Assembly: GCA_023228945.1 (NCBI GenBank)
Contig: JALOAI010000041.1
Location: 1 to 25,385 of the forward strand
Length of the DNA stretch: 25,385 nucleotides
Direction: 5' to 3'
DNA from: Pigmentiphaga sp.
GTDB taxonomy: Bacteria > Pseudomonadota > Gammaproteobacteria > Burkholderiales > Burkholderiaceae_B
Shown: one piece after another, positions 16,584-25,366 of the stretch
Layout of the letters: the number at the start of each line of letters is the position of its first letter
How positions within the stretch are numbered: the stretch's first letter is position 1
Made by a program: the position numbers and the translations under genes
The notes under the pieces: generated by a model
The model's database searches: none
Told to the model about the DNA's origin: nothing
The model's input: only the letters and a program-made list of their open reading frames with translations

Positions 16584-16844
16584 ATGAGCCGGGACGTCAG
16601 CGTGACCCGCCCGCCAGAACAAGATGATGACGCCGCCTTTGCGGAAGGGGCGATCACGCTATGGGCCAATCTCCTGACCCTGATCGGCGAGCATCTGTGC
16701 GAGACCGGCGCCCCGCGCCGTGAAGTGCTGGAGATGCTCACCATGCTCCACGATACCAACGAGGCGACCATCCGCTCGCCTCGCGCCCGCGCGTCCGCTT
16801 CCCGCCATCTCATGTCGGTCTATCGCGCGCTGGGCGAAGCCTGA
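16584..16844 (+). CDS. Small protein of unknown function in the NHEJ operon
   Basis: The 86-residue product is not recognised. It has an acidic start (PPEQDDDAAFAEG), then a likely helical stretch (ITLWANLLTLIGEHLCETG), and ends with a basic segment rich in Arg and Ala. It begins three bases after the ku stop and ends 17 bases before the GNAT gene, so it is almost surely cotranscribed and translated. Its place suggests an accessory to end joining, but nothing in the sequence shows a function. Confidence 0.7.
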   Translation: MSRDVSVTRPPEQDDDAAFAEGAITLWANLLTLIGEHLCETGAPRREVLEMLTMLHDTNEATIRSPRARASASRHLMSVYRALGEA

Positions 16845-16861
16845 TCGGGCGGCGGCGAGAC

Positions 16862-17758
16862 ATGGCCGTCGGCGACGATCAGTTGCGGGAGATGGCGCAG
16901 CACCGGGGCCTCAAGCTCGTCAAGTCACGGCGCCGCAAGCCGGGTGTTGGCGATTATGGCAAATTCGGTCTCACCGACGCGGCCGGCAAGGCGCTGCTGG
17001 GGATCGGTGAGGACGGCCTGACGGCAAGCGCCGCCGACATCGAGGCCTATCTTCGCAAGAGCGCGCTGGGCACCTGGAAGCAGTCGGCCGAGACGACACC
17101 TGATCGTCCTCCGCCTGTCAGGAAGCCTCGCCCGCGTGAAGCGGAGGATGATGAGAGACCCGTCCACCGGAAGACGGCCCGGCGTCGAGAAACCGCCGCC
17201 ACGCCGGAAAGCCGGAAGACGGCGCGGCCACCTCGGCGCAAGCCTGACCTACAGCTGGTCCCGAAAGCTGAATCGCCGCCGGAAAAGCCTGAGCCTGACC
17301 TGACAATCAGGAAGGCGAAGCCGGGTGACGCCGAGGCGCTGGCCGCCTTGCTGGGCAAACTCGGCGGCGCGTCGCTGAACGGGAAGGACATTGCCGGCAA
17401 TCTTGCCGCGATCCGCAAGGCAAAGGGCGGGATGGTTATCGCCGACAATGGCGAGATCATCGGTTGCTGCGCCTGGGTGGTCATATCGACCGTCCATCGC
17501 GGCGTGATCGGTCGCGTGACATTACTCCTGGTAGACAAAGCGCATCGGCGCGAGGGTGTCGGCACCGCCATGCTGGCCGCCGCCGAGGCCGCCCTCGCGA
17601 AAGCCGGCTGCCGTGAGGTCGAGGTGATGAGCGATATCGCCATCTCCAACAGCCACAATTTCTTCCGCTCGCTGAAATTCGAGCAGGCGAGCTACCGCTT
17701 CGTCCGGTCCATCGGCGATGGGGCGCAAGGGGAACGAGTTCCGCGGCGGAAGGATTAG
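16862..17758 (+). CDS. GNAT-family N-acetyltransferase with extra N-terminal module, NHEJ operon
   Basis: Three parts are visible in the 298 residues. Residues 5-66 are a compact module (LREMAQHRGLKLVKSRRRKPG and GDYGKFGLTDA) that I cannot assign; its basic character would suit nucleic-acid binding. Residues 75-145 are a Pro/Arg/Lys-rich linker. Residues 147-285 are a GNAT domain with the acetyl-CoA loop RREGVG at 229-234 after the strand VTLLLVDKAH, and a C-terminal NSHNFFRSLKFE. Substrate is unknown. It lies between ku and ligD with short gaps of 17 and 26 bases, so an effect on repair proteins or DNA ends is possible but not shown. Confidence 0.8.
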   Translation: MAVGDDQLREMAQHRGLKLVKSRRRKPGVGDYGKFGLTDAAGKALLGIGEDGLTASAADIEAYLRKSALGTWKQSAETTPDRPPPVRKPRPREAEDDERPVHRKTARRRETAATPESRKTARPPRRKPDLQLVPKAESPPEKPEPDLTIRKAKPGDAEALAALLGKLGGASLNGKDIAGNLAAIRKAKGGMVIADNGEIIGCCAWVVISTVHRGVIGRVTLLLVDKAHRREGVGTAMLAAAEAALAKAGCREVEVMSDIAISNSHNFFRSLKFEQASYRFVRSIGDGAQGERVPRRKD

Positions 17759-17784
17759 GCAAGACGGAGAGGACGGCCCGGCGC

Positions 17785-20289
17785 ATGGCGAGATCGGCGA
17801 CAGCAAAGGACAAAGCGGCGGACCAGAAGCTCGCCCGCTATCATGCGAAGCGGGATTTCTCCCGCACCGCCGAGCCCGCCGGCGCCACGGTAGCCACCAG
17901 CGGCAACGGTTTTGTTGTCCAGAAACACGCCGCGTCGCGACTGCATTTCGATTTCCGGCTCGAACTCGATGGTGTGCTGCTCAGCTGGGCGGTGACGCGG
18001 GGGCCGAGCGCGAACCCCGATGACAAGCGGCTAGCGGTGCGCACCGAGGATCACCCACTCGATTACGCCCGGTTCGAGGGCACCATTCCCAAGGGTGAAT
18101 ATGGCGGCGGCACCGTGATGCTGTGGGACAATGGCACATGGGAGTCGATCGCGGGGAAGGATCCCCGCAAGACGCTGCCCGAAGGCCATCTCCACTTCAT
18201 CCTGCACGGCCGCCGGATGAAGGGCGAATGGGTGATGTTCCGCCTGAAACCACGCGGCAAGGAAAAGGCCGAGAACTGGATTCTCCGCAAGGTCGATGAC
18301 GCCCATGCAGGCGGCTCTGACGATCTGGTCGGCACGCACCTCACCAGCATCGAGAGCGGCCGCACAATGGATGAGATCGCGGCCGGCGAGGTAGCCAAAG
18401 GCAAGTCCGCCGCCGCCAAGGCCGGGAACTCGCGCTCTGGGAAAACCTCCTCTCGGAGAAAGAACGCGGCCGTCTCACCACCTGCCTTCCGTCCCGTGCA
18501 GTTGGCAACGCTGGTCGACCATGTGCCAACGGGGACGAACTGGCTGCACGAACTCAAATATGACGGCTACCGCACCCTGATCGCCATCGGCGGCGGCGAA
18601 GGCCGGGCCTATACCCGCTCGGGATTGGACTGGTCTGATCGCTTCGCCGGGCTGATCGCAGATGCCGTCACGCTCGATGCCGGCAGCGCACTAATCGACG
18701 GCGAGGCCGTGGTGCGGCTTCCCGATGGGCGCACCAGCTTCCAGGCATTGCAGGGAGCACTGAAGGACAATCCCGACATCATCGAGTTTTACGCCTTCGA
18801 CCTCCTCGAACTTGACGGCGAGGACCTCTCCGGGAAGCCGCTGACGGAGCGCAAGGAGCGGTTGAAGGCCCTTATCGGCACGGGGACCGGTCGCATCCAC
18901 TATTCCGACCACATCGTCGGCAATGGCGAGAAGCTGCTCGACAGCTTCTGCGGCGCCGGGCTCGAGGGCGTCATCTCCAAGCGGTCCGACGCCCGATACT
19001 CGGGAACCCGCAGCGGCGCATGGACCAAGACCAAGTGCGTTCAGCGGCAGGAGTTCGTAATCGTCGGCTGGCTGCCGTCCGACAAGCGGCGGGGATTCCG
19101 GTCTTTGCTGCTGGGCGTCAACGAGAATGGCAAGCTGCGTTATGCGGGCAAGGCCGGGACCGGATTCACCGACGACGAGATCGAACGGCTGACCGGGATC
19201 ATGGCGCCACTCGAACGCAAGGCCGCGACAGTCGAAGCGCCACGCGCCGCTGTGCGGGGCGCCCGGTGGATCAAGCCGAAGCTGGTTGCCGAGATCGCCT
19301 ATACCGAGGTGACCGGCGACGGCGTGCTGCGGCATCCGAGCTATCTCGGTCTGCGGGAAGACAAGAAGCCCGAAGCCGTGGTGCTGGAAACCGAAGCGGC
19401 CGTGGAGATTGCGGTCGCGCCTGCGGGCAGCGGCGTCAGGATCAGCAACCGCGACCGGGTGATCTTTCCCGAAGGCAAGCTCACCAAGGGGCACCTCGCC
19501 GACTATTATGAGACGGTGGCAGGCATCATGCTGCCCTGGGCGGGCAGCCGCCCGATCAGCCTGGTGCGCTGTCCGCAGGGCCGGGCGAAGAAATGCTTCT
19601 TCCAGAAGCATGACGCGGGCAGCTTCGGCGAGGCCGTGAAGCAGGTCGCCATCCGCGAGAAGGATGGTCATGACGAGCCCTATCTGTTTGTCGATACGCC
19701 GGCAGGCCTGCTCACCTGCGTGCAGATGGGCACGATCGAGTTCCACGGCTGGGGGGCGCGGATCGAGGATGTAGAGAAACCCGACCGCCTGGTGTTCGAC
19801 CTCGACCCCGATGAAGGGCTGGCGTTCGGGGATGTCGTCTCGGCCGCCTTCCATGTCCGCGACGTCCTAGCCGAGATGGGCCTCACGACCTTTCCGATGG
19901 TAACGGGCGGCAAGGGTGTCCACGTCATCGCCCCGCTCACGCCTTCGTCCGAATGGCCGCAGGTGAAGGATTTCGCGCACCGCTTCGCGACAGCGCTCGC
20001 CCAGGCGGCGCCTGCCCGGTTCACCGCGGCGCTCGCCAGGGCGCGGCGCAAGGGGCGTATTTTCATCGACTATCTGCGTAACCAGCGCGGCGCGACGGCG
20101 GTGATGCCCTACAGCGCGCGGGCCCGGGAGTTCGCGCCGATTGCCGTCCCGCTGACCTGGGAGGAACTGCGCGACATCGACGCGCCCTCACACTGGCACA
20201 TCGGCGATGTCGGAGAGATGGTGAAACGCGCCGCGTCGAAGAACCTCGCGCGATGGGGCCGCGCCGACCAGATTCTTCCCGACCTCTGA
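17785..20289 (+). CDS. ligD: Multifunctional NHEJ DNA ligase LigD (phosphoesterase-ligase-polymerase)
   Basis: LigD processes and seals double-strand breaks with Ku. The 834 residues hold three domains. The 3'-phosphoesterase (about 25-190) has KHAASRLHFDFRLELDG with H48 and H54. The ATP-dependent ligase (about 235-535) has the nucleotidyl Lys in ELKYDGYR (K258) and DGEAVV. The primase-like polymerase (about 545-830) has metal-binding DLDPDE at 672-677. The order PE-ligase-polymerase is the proteobacterial one and differs from the mycobacterial order. A low-complexity Lys/Ser linker sits between the first two domains. The stop overlaps the next start by one base (TGATG). Confidence 0.95.
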   Translation: MARSATAKDKAADQKLARYHAKRDFSRTAEPAGATVATSGNGFVVQKHAASRLHFDFRLELDGVLLSWAVTRGPSANPDDKRLAVRTEDHPLDYARFEGTIPKGEYGGGTVMLWDNGTWESIAGKDPRKTLPEGHLHFILHGRRMKGEWVMFRLKPRGKEKAENWILRKVDDAHAGGSDDLVGTHLTSIESGRTMDEIAAGEVAKGKSAAAKAGNSRSGKTSSRRKNAAVSPPAFRPVQLATLVDHVPTGTNWLHELKYDGYRTLIAIGGGEGRAYTRSGLDWSDRFAGLIADAVTLDAGSALIDGEAVVRLPDGRTSFQALQGALKDNPDIIEFYAFDLLELDGEDLSGKPLTERKERLKALIGTGTGRIHYSDHIVGNGEKLLDSFCGAGLEGVISKRSDARYSGTRSGAWTKTKCVQRQEFVIVGWLPSDKRRGFRSLLLGVNENGKLRYAGKAGTGFTDDEIERLTGIMAPLERKAATVEAPRAAVRGARWIKPKLVAEIAYTEVTGDGVLRHPSYLGLREDKKPEAVVLETEAAVEIAVAPAGSGVRISNRDRVIFPEGKLTKGHLADYYETVAGIMLPWAGSRPISLVRCPQGRAKKCFFQKHDAGSFGEAVKQVAIREKDGHDEPYLFVDTPAGLLTCVQMGTIEFHGWGARIEDVEKPDRLVFDLDPDEGLAFGDVVSAAFHVRDVLAEMGLTTFPMVTGGKGVHVIAPLTPSSEWPQVKDFAHRFATALAQAAPARFTAALARARRKGRIFIDYLRNQRGATAVMPYSARAREFAPIAVPLTWEELRDIDAPSHWHIGDVGEMVKRAASKNLARWGRADQILPDL

Positions 20290-21062
20290 TGAGGATCGCC
20301 ACCTACAATGTGAACGGCATCAACGGGCGGTTGCCGGTCCTGCTGCGGTGGCTGGATCTGGCCCGGCCCGATGTCGTTGTGTTGCAGGAGTTGAAGGCAG
20401 CGCAAGACCGCTTCCCGGAAGCCGCGATCCGGGAAGCGGGCTATGATGCGATCTGGCATGGCCAGAGCCAGTGGAACGGCGTGGCGCTGCTAAGCCGGGT
20501 CGGCGAGATCCACGAGACCCGGCGCGGTCTGCCCGGCGATCCGGGTGACGTTCAAAGCCGCTATATCGAGGCTGCGGTGAACGGCGTCCTCATCGCCGGG
20601 CTGTATGTGCCCAACGGCAATCCGCGTCCCGGCCCGAAGTTCGATTACAAGCTGCGCTGGTTCGAACGGCTGCAAACGCATCTGGCCTCGCTGATCGAGC
20701 TGGATGCTCCCGTGATCGTTGCGGGCGATTTCAATGTGATGCCCAGCGATCTCGACGTTTATGCCCCGGAGCGATGGCGCGAGGATGCGCTCTTCGCGCC
20801 CGAGGTCAGGGAGGCCTGGCAGCGGCTGCTGGATCAGGGCTGGACCGATGCGCTCCGCCACCTGCATCCGAACGAGACGATCTACACCTTCTGGAAATAT
20901 TGGCGGCGGTCGTTCGAACGCAACGCGGGCCTCCGGATCGACCATTTCCTGCTCAACCCTCCAGCGCTGGATCGGCTTCTCGCTGCCGAGGTCGACACCC
21001 GTCCGCGCGGTTGGGAGAAGACCAGCGACCATGCACCAGCGTGGATTGTTCTGAGTGAGTGA
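20289..21062 (+). CDS. Exonuclease III-type (XthA) DNA repair nuclease
   Basis: The 257-residue product is an endonuclease/exonuclease/phosphatase-fold enzyme of the exonuclease III (AP endonuclease) group. It shows YNVNG at 6-10, LQELKA with E34, GDFNVMPSD with the Asp/Asn pair, and the terminal SDHAPAWIVL. These correspond to the E. coli XthA active-site residues N7, E34, D151/N153 and H259. Its start overlaps the ligD stop, so translation is coupled. In this operon it may trim or clean DNA ends for NHEJ; a general AP endonuclease role is equally possible. Chromosomal paralogues are likely in the genome. Confidence 0.88.
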   Translation: MRIATYNVNGINGRLPVLLRWLDLARPDVVVLQELKAAQDRFPEAAIREAGYDAIWHGQSQWNGVALLSRVGEIHETRRGLPGDPGDVQSRYIEAAVNGVLIAGLYVPNGNPRPGPKFDYKLRWFERLQTHLASLIELDAPVIVAGDFNVMPSDLDVYAPERWREDALFAPEVREAWQRLLDQGWTDALRHLHPNETIYTFWKYWRRSFERNAGLRIDHFLLNPPALDRLLAAEVDTRPRGWEKTSDHAPAWIVLSE

Positions 21063-21254
21063 AGTGATCCCGAGCATCAACTCTGGAAGCGAAGTCTTAG
21101 ATTTCTGACACTGGTGAGAATCGACCAGGGCCAACACGTTGGAAAATATAGGCTATTACGGCCACACGCCATGAATCTGGTGAGTTTTGCCGACGGCCCC
21201 AAGACCCAACCTGCCGAAGCTGATGATGTAATCCGTTGATTTATTGGGGAAATT

Positions 21255-21331
<77 letters not shown>

Positions 21332-21344
21332 GGATGGCTTAAAA

Positions 21345-21373
21345 GCCGTATGTTGGGTGCCGAAAAACGTCAA
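21345..21373 (-). promoter_or_regulatory. Probable promoter of tRNA-Arg
   Basis: On the minus strand, TTGACG (21373-21368) and TACGGC (21350-21345) are 17 bases apart, and the -10 lies 13 bases before the tRNA 5' end. The -10 match is weak but the spacing is ideal. A small inverted repeat, GGCTT-AA-AAGCC, lies at 21336-21347. Confidence 0.45.
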
Positions 21374-21499
21374 TCCGTGATCCGTTCGGCTTCGTTCTCA
21401 CGGTGAGAATCTGGTGAGAAAAATAACTCCCTTCTGACTTTGGCCTTCCTAAATACCCGAAAACTCTATATAAAACACCCGGTTTCTCGTTGGTCGCGA

Positions 21500-21541
21500 G
21501 CCTTCGGAGGGCGACACTCTATCCAGCTGAGCTACGGGTGC
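21500..21541 (-). pseudogene. tRNA-Arg 5'-half fragment (split or decayed tRNA, likely attachment-site scar)
   Basis: This stretch matches the first 42 bases of the tRNA-Arg gene at 39 positions, from the 5' end through the anticodon loop, exactly 210 bases away. Similarity ends at GGC just after the anticodon loop. No TpsiC arm follows. A CGGGTGT at 21481-21475 could still pair with GCACCCG, so it may also be a decayed tRNA with a damaged T-arm. Either reading fits recombination at the anticodon-loop core CCCTCCGAAGGC. Confidence 0.75.
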
Positions 21542-21585
21542 GCGTGGGGCGGGCTAGTGCGGCGGTGGCGGGGGAATGTCAAGAT

Positions 21586-22116
21586 TCAGATGATCTCCAG
21601 CGGCGCGCCGGCTGCCAGTCGGGGCAGGATGTCCAGCATCGTCTGCCGCGCCATGGCAACGCAGCCCTCGGTCGGCCGCCAGTCGGGGCGGGCGAGGTGG
21701 AGGAAGATGGCGCTGCCAAGGCCGGGGATGGGCGGACCGCCATTGTGGTCGGTGACGAGGATCACGTCATACACATGCTTGTCCCGCCACAGCCGCTCGG
21801 CCCTGTACCCGTGCGGATGGGCCACCGGACGGTTGTAGGCCGGGTCGGCCGGATCATCCGACCAGCCGTCCCATGGCCTGAGCCAGCGCCACGGCAACGC
21901 CGTTTCCGGCGCCGCCACCCGGCCGGGGCGCAGCAGGGCGCCAAGGATGCGATAGCGGCCAAGAGGCGTGGCGCCGTCGCCCTCGCGCTTGGTTTCGGCG
22001 GCCACCGCCCCACCACGGCCGATGACGGCCCGGTGCCATTCCCCCCGAAAAAACAGGCGGCCGCTGCTGGTGTCGACACGGATCATCTTCGCTGGCTTGA
22101 AATGTAGGGAAAGCAT
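21586..22116 (-). CDS. L,D-transpeptidase family (YkuD-like) protein
   Basis: From the ATG at 22116 the product has 176 residues. It has the catalytic region FLHLARPDWRPTEGCVAM with His140 and nucleophile Cys152, plus an upstream RPVAHPHGYRAERLWRDKHVYDV, as in the compact YkuD-related proteins. These enzymes crosslink peptidoglycan or attach proteins to it. No signal peptide is evident from this start. The frame is open to an ATG at 22182, but that would overlap the tandem repeat and the divergent patatin gene; an ATG at 22086 (MIRVD) is also possible. The DNA and codon use look like the right-hand core region, not the left-hand island. Confidence 0.8.
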   Translation of the reverse strand: MLSLHFKPAKMIRVDTSSGRLFFRGEWHRAVIGRGGAVAAETKREGDGATPLGRYRILGALLRPGRVAAPETALPWRWLRPWDGWSDDPADPAYNRPVAHPHGYRAERLWRDKHVYDVILVTDHNGGPPIPGLGSAIFLHLARPDWRPTEGCVAMARQTMLDILPRLAAGAPLEII

Positions 22117-22145
22117 CGTCAAGCCTGTTGCCGGCGGCAATTGCG

Positions 22146-22201
22146 GGGGACCATGGCGTGGAAACCATGGCTTGGGGAACATGGCGTGGGGAACATAGCG
22201 T
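22146..22201 (+). repeat. Four tandem copies of a 14-bp repeat (GGGGAACATGGCGT)
   Basis: Units are at 22146-22159, 22160-22173, 22174-22187 and 22188-22201. They differ from the consensus at one, three, zero and one positions. They lie between the divergent L,D-transpeptidase and patatin genes. Each unit carries or nearly carries an ATG and a GGGGA, so repeat number could alter translation starts of the patatin gene, or the units could be operator sites. Confidence 0.8.
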
Positions 22202-24290
22202 GACGGGGCAGTTCAGCGAATTCCATCCCATCGACGGGCTTACCAACGACGCCGACGAACATGGCATGACCCGCGCCATGTTCGGCGCCCCGCGCGCCGG
22301 CCCGGTGGCGCCCACCGTGCTGTCGAGAGCGGACGGCCTGTCGATCGCCCTTCCCACCTTCGAGTTCGGGCTGGTGCTGGCCGGCGCCGTCTCGGCCGGC
22401 GCCTACACCGCCGGCGTCATGGATTATCTGATCGAGATACTGGATCGCTTCGAAGCGGCAAAACGCGCCGATTTCGAGGCCCACGGCCTGGATTTCGCCC
22501 GCTGGTCGGTGCCGCCGCACGCGGTGCGGCTGCGGGTGGTGGCCGGCGCCTCGGCCGGAAGCGTGGTGGGGGCGACCCTTGCCGTCACCGCGCGCGGCGC
22601 CTTTCCATCGGGGGCGACGCTGCCGACCGCGCTCGACAAGGAAACCAGCTACCCGGCCGGGGAAGCGCCCGCCCCGCACTGGAACCCGCTCTACAATATC
22701 TGGGTAAGGCAGCTCGATATCCGGCCGATGCTCGACACCGCCGACCTCGACGCCGCCGGCAAGGACGGCATCGGCGCCCTCGCCTCGCTGCTGAACGTCG
22801 CCCCTTTGGACCGGGCGGCGGCGCAGACGGTGCACTTCCAGCTTGCGCCGCTTGCCGGGCCGCGGGCATGGCTTGGCTTTGGCGCCCGCTTCGCCTTCAC
22901 CATCGGCAATCTTTCCGGTATCCCCTATCGCTATCAACTGGCGGGCCTTGAAGGGGCGGAGTTCGCCACCAGCCGCCACGCCGACCTATTTCATTTCCGC
23001 CTCGACGACGCCTCGGCGACCCCGGTGATCGAAGAAGGGCAAGGCCCGCAGGATTCCCCCTGGGCGCGGATCGCCGACGCTGCCCTGGCCAGCGCCGCCT
23101 TCCCGCTGGCGCTGCAAAGCCGCTGGCTGGAAAAGCCGCTGAGCGGCCTCAACAATTTCGTCCGCCTCGACCCGCGCTTTCCGCCGCCCGCCGCCGATGG
23201 CAACCGCGACTGGGCGGGCCGGGCGGACATGGTTGCCGGCTATGTGAACTGCACCAGGGCGCCCGGCACGCTGGCCTTCGCCGCCGTCGATGGCGGCACC
23301 ATGAACAACCAGCCGTTCGACTATGTTCGCCAGACCCTGTTCGGGCCGCTCGGGCGGGCGGAAAGTGACGGCGGCCGCGCCAGCCGGGCGGTGGTGCTGA
23401 TCGACCCCTTCCCGGCCGAGGCGGAGGGCGCCGCGCCCGAAGCGCCCCCTCCGGCAGGCGCGCTGCCGCTTTTAAAGCTGCTGCCGAACCTGCTGGCCGC
23501 CTATACCGCCCAGGCGCGCTATGATGCCAACGATCATGCGCTGGCGGCGAACGAGGGCGTCTACAGCCAGTATATGCTGTCGCCGATGCGCGCCGACCCA
23601 GCGCCCGGAAGCTGGAACACCCTGACCGGGGCGGCGGCCATCGCTTCGGGCGGGCTTGGGGCGTTCGCCGGCTTTCTGTCGGAACATTTCCGCCACCATG
23701 ATTTCCTGCTTGGTCGCCGCAACGCCGAAAATTTCCTCCGCAACTATTTCTCGGTGCGCGCCGACAACCCGCTGTTCGCCACGCCGGGGCGGATCGGCGG
23801 CCCGCGCCCGGCCGACACAAGCGACTTCTGGGCCGACAAGGGCACGGCAACCGCGCCCTCTGGTCCCTACTGGACCATCACCTGCGACGGCGAGGGAAAT
23901 CACGAGCGGGCCATCCTGCCGGTGCCGCTGCCGCCCGGGGAATGGGCCGGCCAGCAGCCGGCCACCGGCCTGCCCTATCGGCTGGCGGCAAACGACGACG
24001 AGCGGCTGCGGATGGAGCGCGCGCGCAAGCTGGCCGTGCGCGCCCGGCTGCTGTGCCCGGCGCCCGAATGGCCCGACCCGGCCGGGCAGGCCCAGCCGCT
24101 GGTGGACGAGCTTGCCGCCCCCATCCGCGCCCGGACGCAGGCGATCCTGCACATGGCGCTGGTCGGTCTCGATGCCGGCGGCCTCGCCGGCACCCTGTTC
24201 CGGCTGGCGCGGCCGCTGGTGGCGCGTGCGCTGGCGGCGCTGGCCACCCGTAAGATCACCGACACCATTCGCGAGCGATTATCCGGCTAG
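22200..24290 (+). CDS. Large patatin-like phospholipase family protein
   Basis: The patatin signature is complete: an oxyanion-type loop LVLAGAVSAGAYTAG (near residue 60 from this start), the nucleophile elbow GASAGS, and the catalytic Asp in AVDGGTMNNQPFD. Patatin-like enzymes are Ser-Asp dyad lipid acyl hydrolases. At 696 residues it is about twice the length of a minimal patatin, with a long C-terminal region of no recognised domain ending in helical repeats. The start is uncertain: GTG at 22200 has GGGGA seven bases upstream, but ATGs at 22128, 22167 and 22266 are in frame. It converges with ribA, overlapping by four bases. No neighbouring nucleotide cyclase suggests a CBASS role. Confidence 0.8.
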   Translation: MTGQFSEFHPIDGLTNDADEHGMTRAMFGAPRAGPVAPTVLSRADGLSIALPTFEFGLVLAGAVSAGAYTAGVMDYLIEILDRFEAAKRADFEAHGLDFARWSVPPHAVRLRVVAGASAGSVVGATLAVTARGAFPSGATLPTALDKETSYPAGEAPAPHWNPLYNIWVRQLDIRPMLDTADLDAAGKDGIGALASLLNVAPLDRAAAQTVHFQLAPLAGPRAWLGFGARFAFTIGNLSGIPYRYQLAGLEGAEFATSRHADLFHFRLDDASATPVIEEGQGPQDSPWARIADAALASAAFPLALQSRWLEKPLSGLNNFVRLDPRFPPPAADGNRDWAGRADMVAGYVNCTRAPGTLAFAAVDGGTMNNQPFDYVRQTLFGPLGRAESDGGRASRAVVLIDPFPAEAEGAAPEAPPPAGALPLLKLLPNLLAAYTAQARYDANDHALAANEGVYSQYMLSPMRADPAPGSWNTLTGAAAIASGGLGAFAGFLSEHFRHHDFLLGRRNAENFLRNYFSVRADNPLFATPGRIGGPRPADTSDFWADKGTATAPSGPYWTITCDGEGNHERAILPVPLPPGEWAGQQPATGLPYRLAANDDERLRMERARKLAVRARLLCPAPEWPDPAGQAQPLVDELAAPIRARTQAILHMALVGLDAGGLAGTLFRLARPLVARALAALATRKITDTIRERLSG

Positions 24291-25366
24291 AGCCGATGCC
24301 CCTGGCGGTCGCGCTTGGTGGCCAGATAATGGGCGTTGTGCGGGTTGGCGCCGAACTGGTGCGGCACCAGTTCGGCCACTTCAACGCCATGCGCTTCCAG
24401 CGCCTGCCGCTTCAGCGGATTGTTCGACAGCAGGCGGATCCGCGCCACCCCCAGCAGCTTCAGCATGGCGGCGGCCAGGTCGAAGTCGCGCTCTTCGGCG
24501 GAAAAGCCGAGGCGCAGATTGGCGTCGACCGTGTCGAAGCCCTGATCCTGCAACTGATAGGCGCGCAGCTTATTCAGAAGGCCGATGCCGCGCCCTTCCT
24601 GTTGCAGATAAAGGAGGATGCCGCCTTCCCCGGCGATGCGGCCGACGGCAGCGCGCAGTTGCGGGCCGCAATCGCATTTCAGGCTGCCGAGCACGTCGCC
24701 GGTGAGGCAGGCGCTGTGCAGGCGCACCAGCGGCACGCCCTTGGGCTTTCCGATCAACAGCGCCAGATGCTCCGGCCCGCCGTCCGACGGCCGGAAGGAA
24801 ACCACCCGGCTGTCGGGCGCGCCATCGAGCGGCAGCTTCGCCCGGCTGACGATTTGCAGCCGCGGCGCCCGGCGCCAGGCAAGGACGGCCCCGGCGTCGG
24901 CGGCCAGCATGTCGCCGCCATCCTCGTCGCCTTCGCCCTCTGCCGCGAACAGTGCCGGAAGCACGGCGGCGCGCTTCGCCAGGCGGACGGCCGCCTCGGC
25001 GGCCCGGGCCAGGGGGCCGGGGTCGCGCGTCGGGAACGGGCCTTTCAGCGGTTGGGCGAGGTCGTCCACCGGATCGGCGGTCGCGATCGAAGCGACCAGA
25101 TCGTGCCACGGCATCCGCCGCACCAGCACCACCGGCTGCCCGGCGGCCTCGCGCTGATTGTCGATCCGCAAGGTCGCCGCCCGCTCCGCCGTCAGCAGCA
25201 GGTCGGCGCGGCGGCGGCGTTCCAGCCGGGCCAGCGAATCGACCGTCGCCAGCTCAGCCGCCAGCACATCCAGGCGGATTTCGCCATCGAGGATGCGGAC
25301 GATGCCGCCACGGCGAAGCTCGTCGACGGCGCGCGCCAGCGCCAGATCGCTCGCCGGGTCGGTCAC
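24287..25366 (-). CDS. ribA: GTP cyclohydrolase II (riboflavin synthesis), with N-terminal extension
   Basis: RibA opens GTP in the first step of riboflavin synthesis. In this 359-residue protein the catalytic domain (about 165-355) has zinc ligands C220, C231 and C233 in HSACLTGDVLGSLKCDCG, the QQEGRGIGL motif at 255-263 and LRLGFSAEERDFDL. The first 160 residues form an extension seen in alphaproteobacterial RibA proteins, partly rich in Ala, Arg and Glu, with no catalytic motif I recognise; it is not an intact RibB. The start is GTG, overlapping the stop of an upstream gene as GTGA, so translation is coupled. Confidence 0.92.
   Translation of the reverse strand: MTDPASDLALARAVDELRRGGIVRILDGEIRLDVLAAELATVDSLARLERRRRADLLLTAERAATLRIDNQREAAGQPVVLVRRMPWHDLVASIATADPVDDLAQPLKGPFPTRDPGPLARAAEAAVRLAKRAAVLPALFAAEGEGDEDGGDMLAADAGAVLAWRRAPRLQIVSRAKLPLDGAPDSRVVSFRPSDGGPEHLALLIGKPKGVPLVRLHSACLTGDVLGSLKCDCGPQLRAAVGRIAGEGGILLYLQQEGRGIGLLNKLRAYQLQDQGFDTVDANLRLGFSAEERDFDLAAAMLKLLGVARIRLLSNNPLKRQALEAHGVEVAELVPHQFGANPHNAHYLATKRDRQGHRL

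Noticed and set aside
18691..19854. Minus-strand open frame (387 codons) inside ligD
   Set aside because: It is antisense to the ligase and polymerase domains of LigD, with no motif of its own, and is explained by codon bias of the real gene.
22200..24290. Patatin-like protein as a CBASS (CapV-type) effector
   Set aside because: There is no CD-NTase gene beside it; its neighbours are an L,D-transpeptidase and ribA, and it lies on the core side of the tRNA junction.
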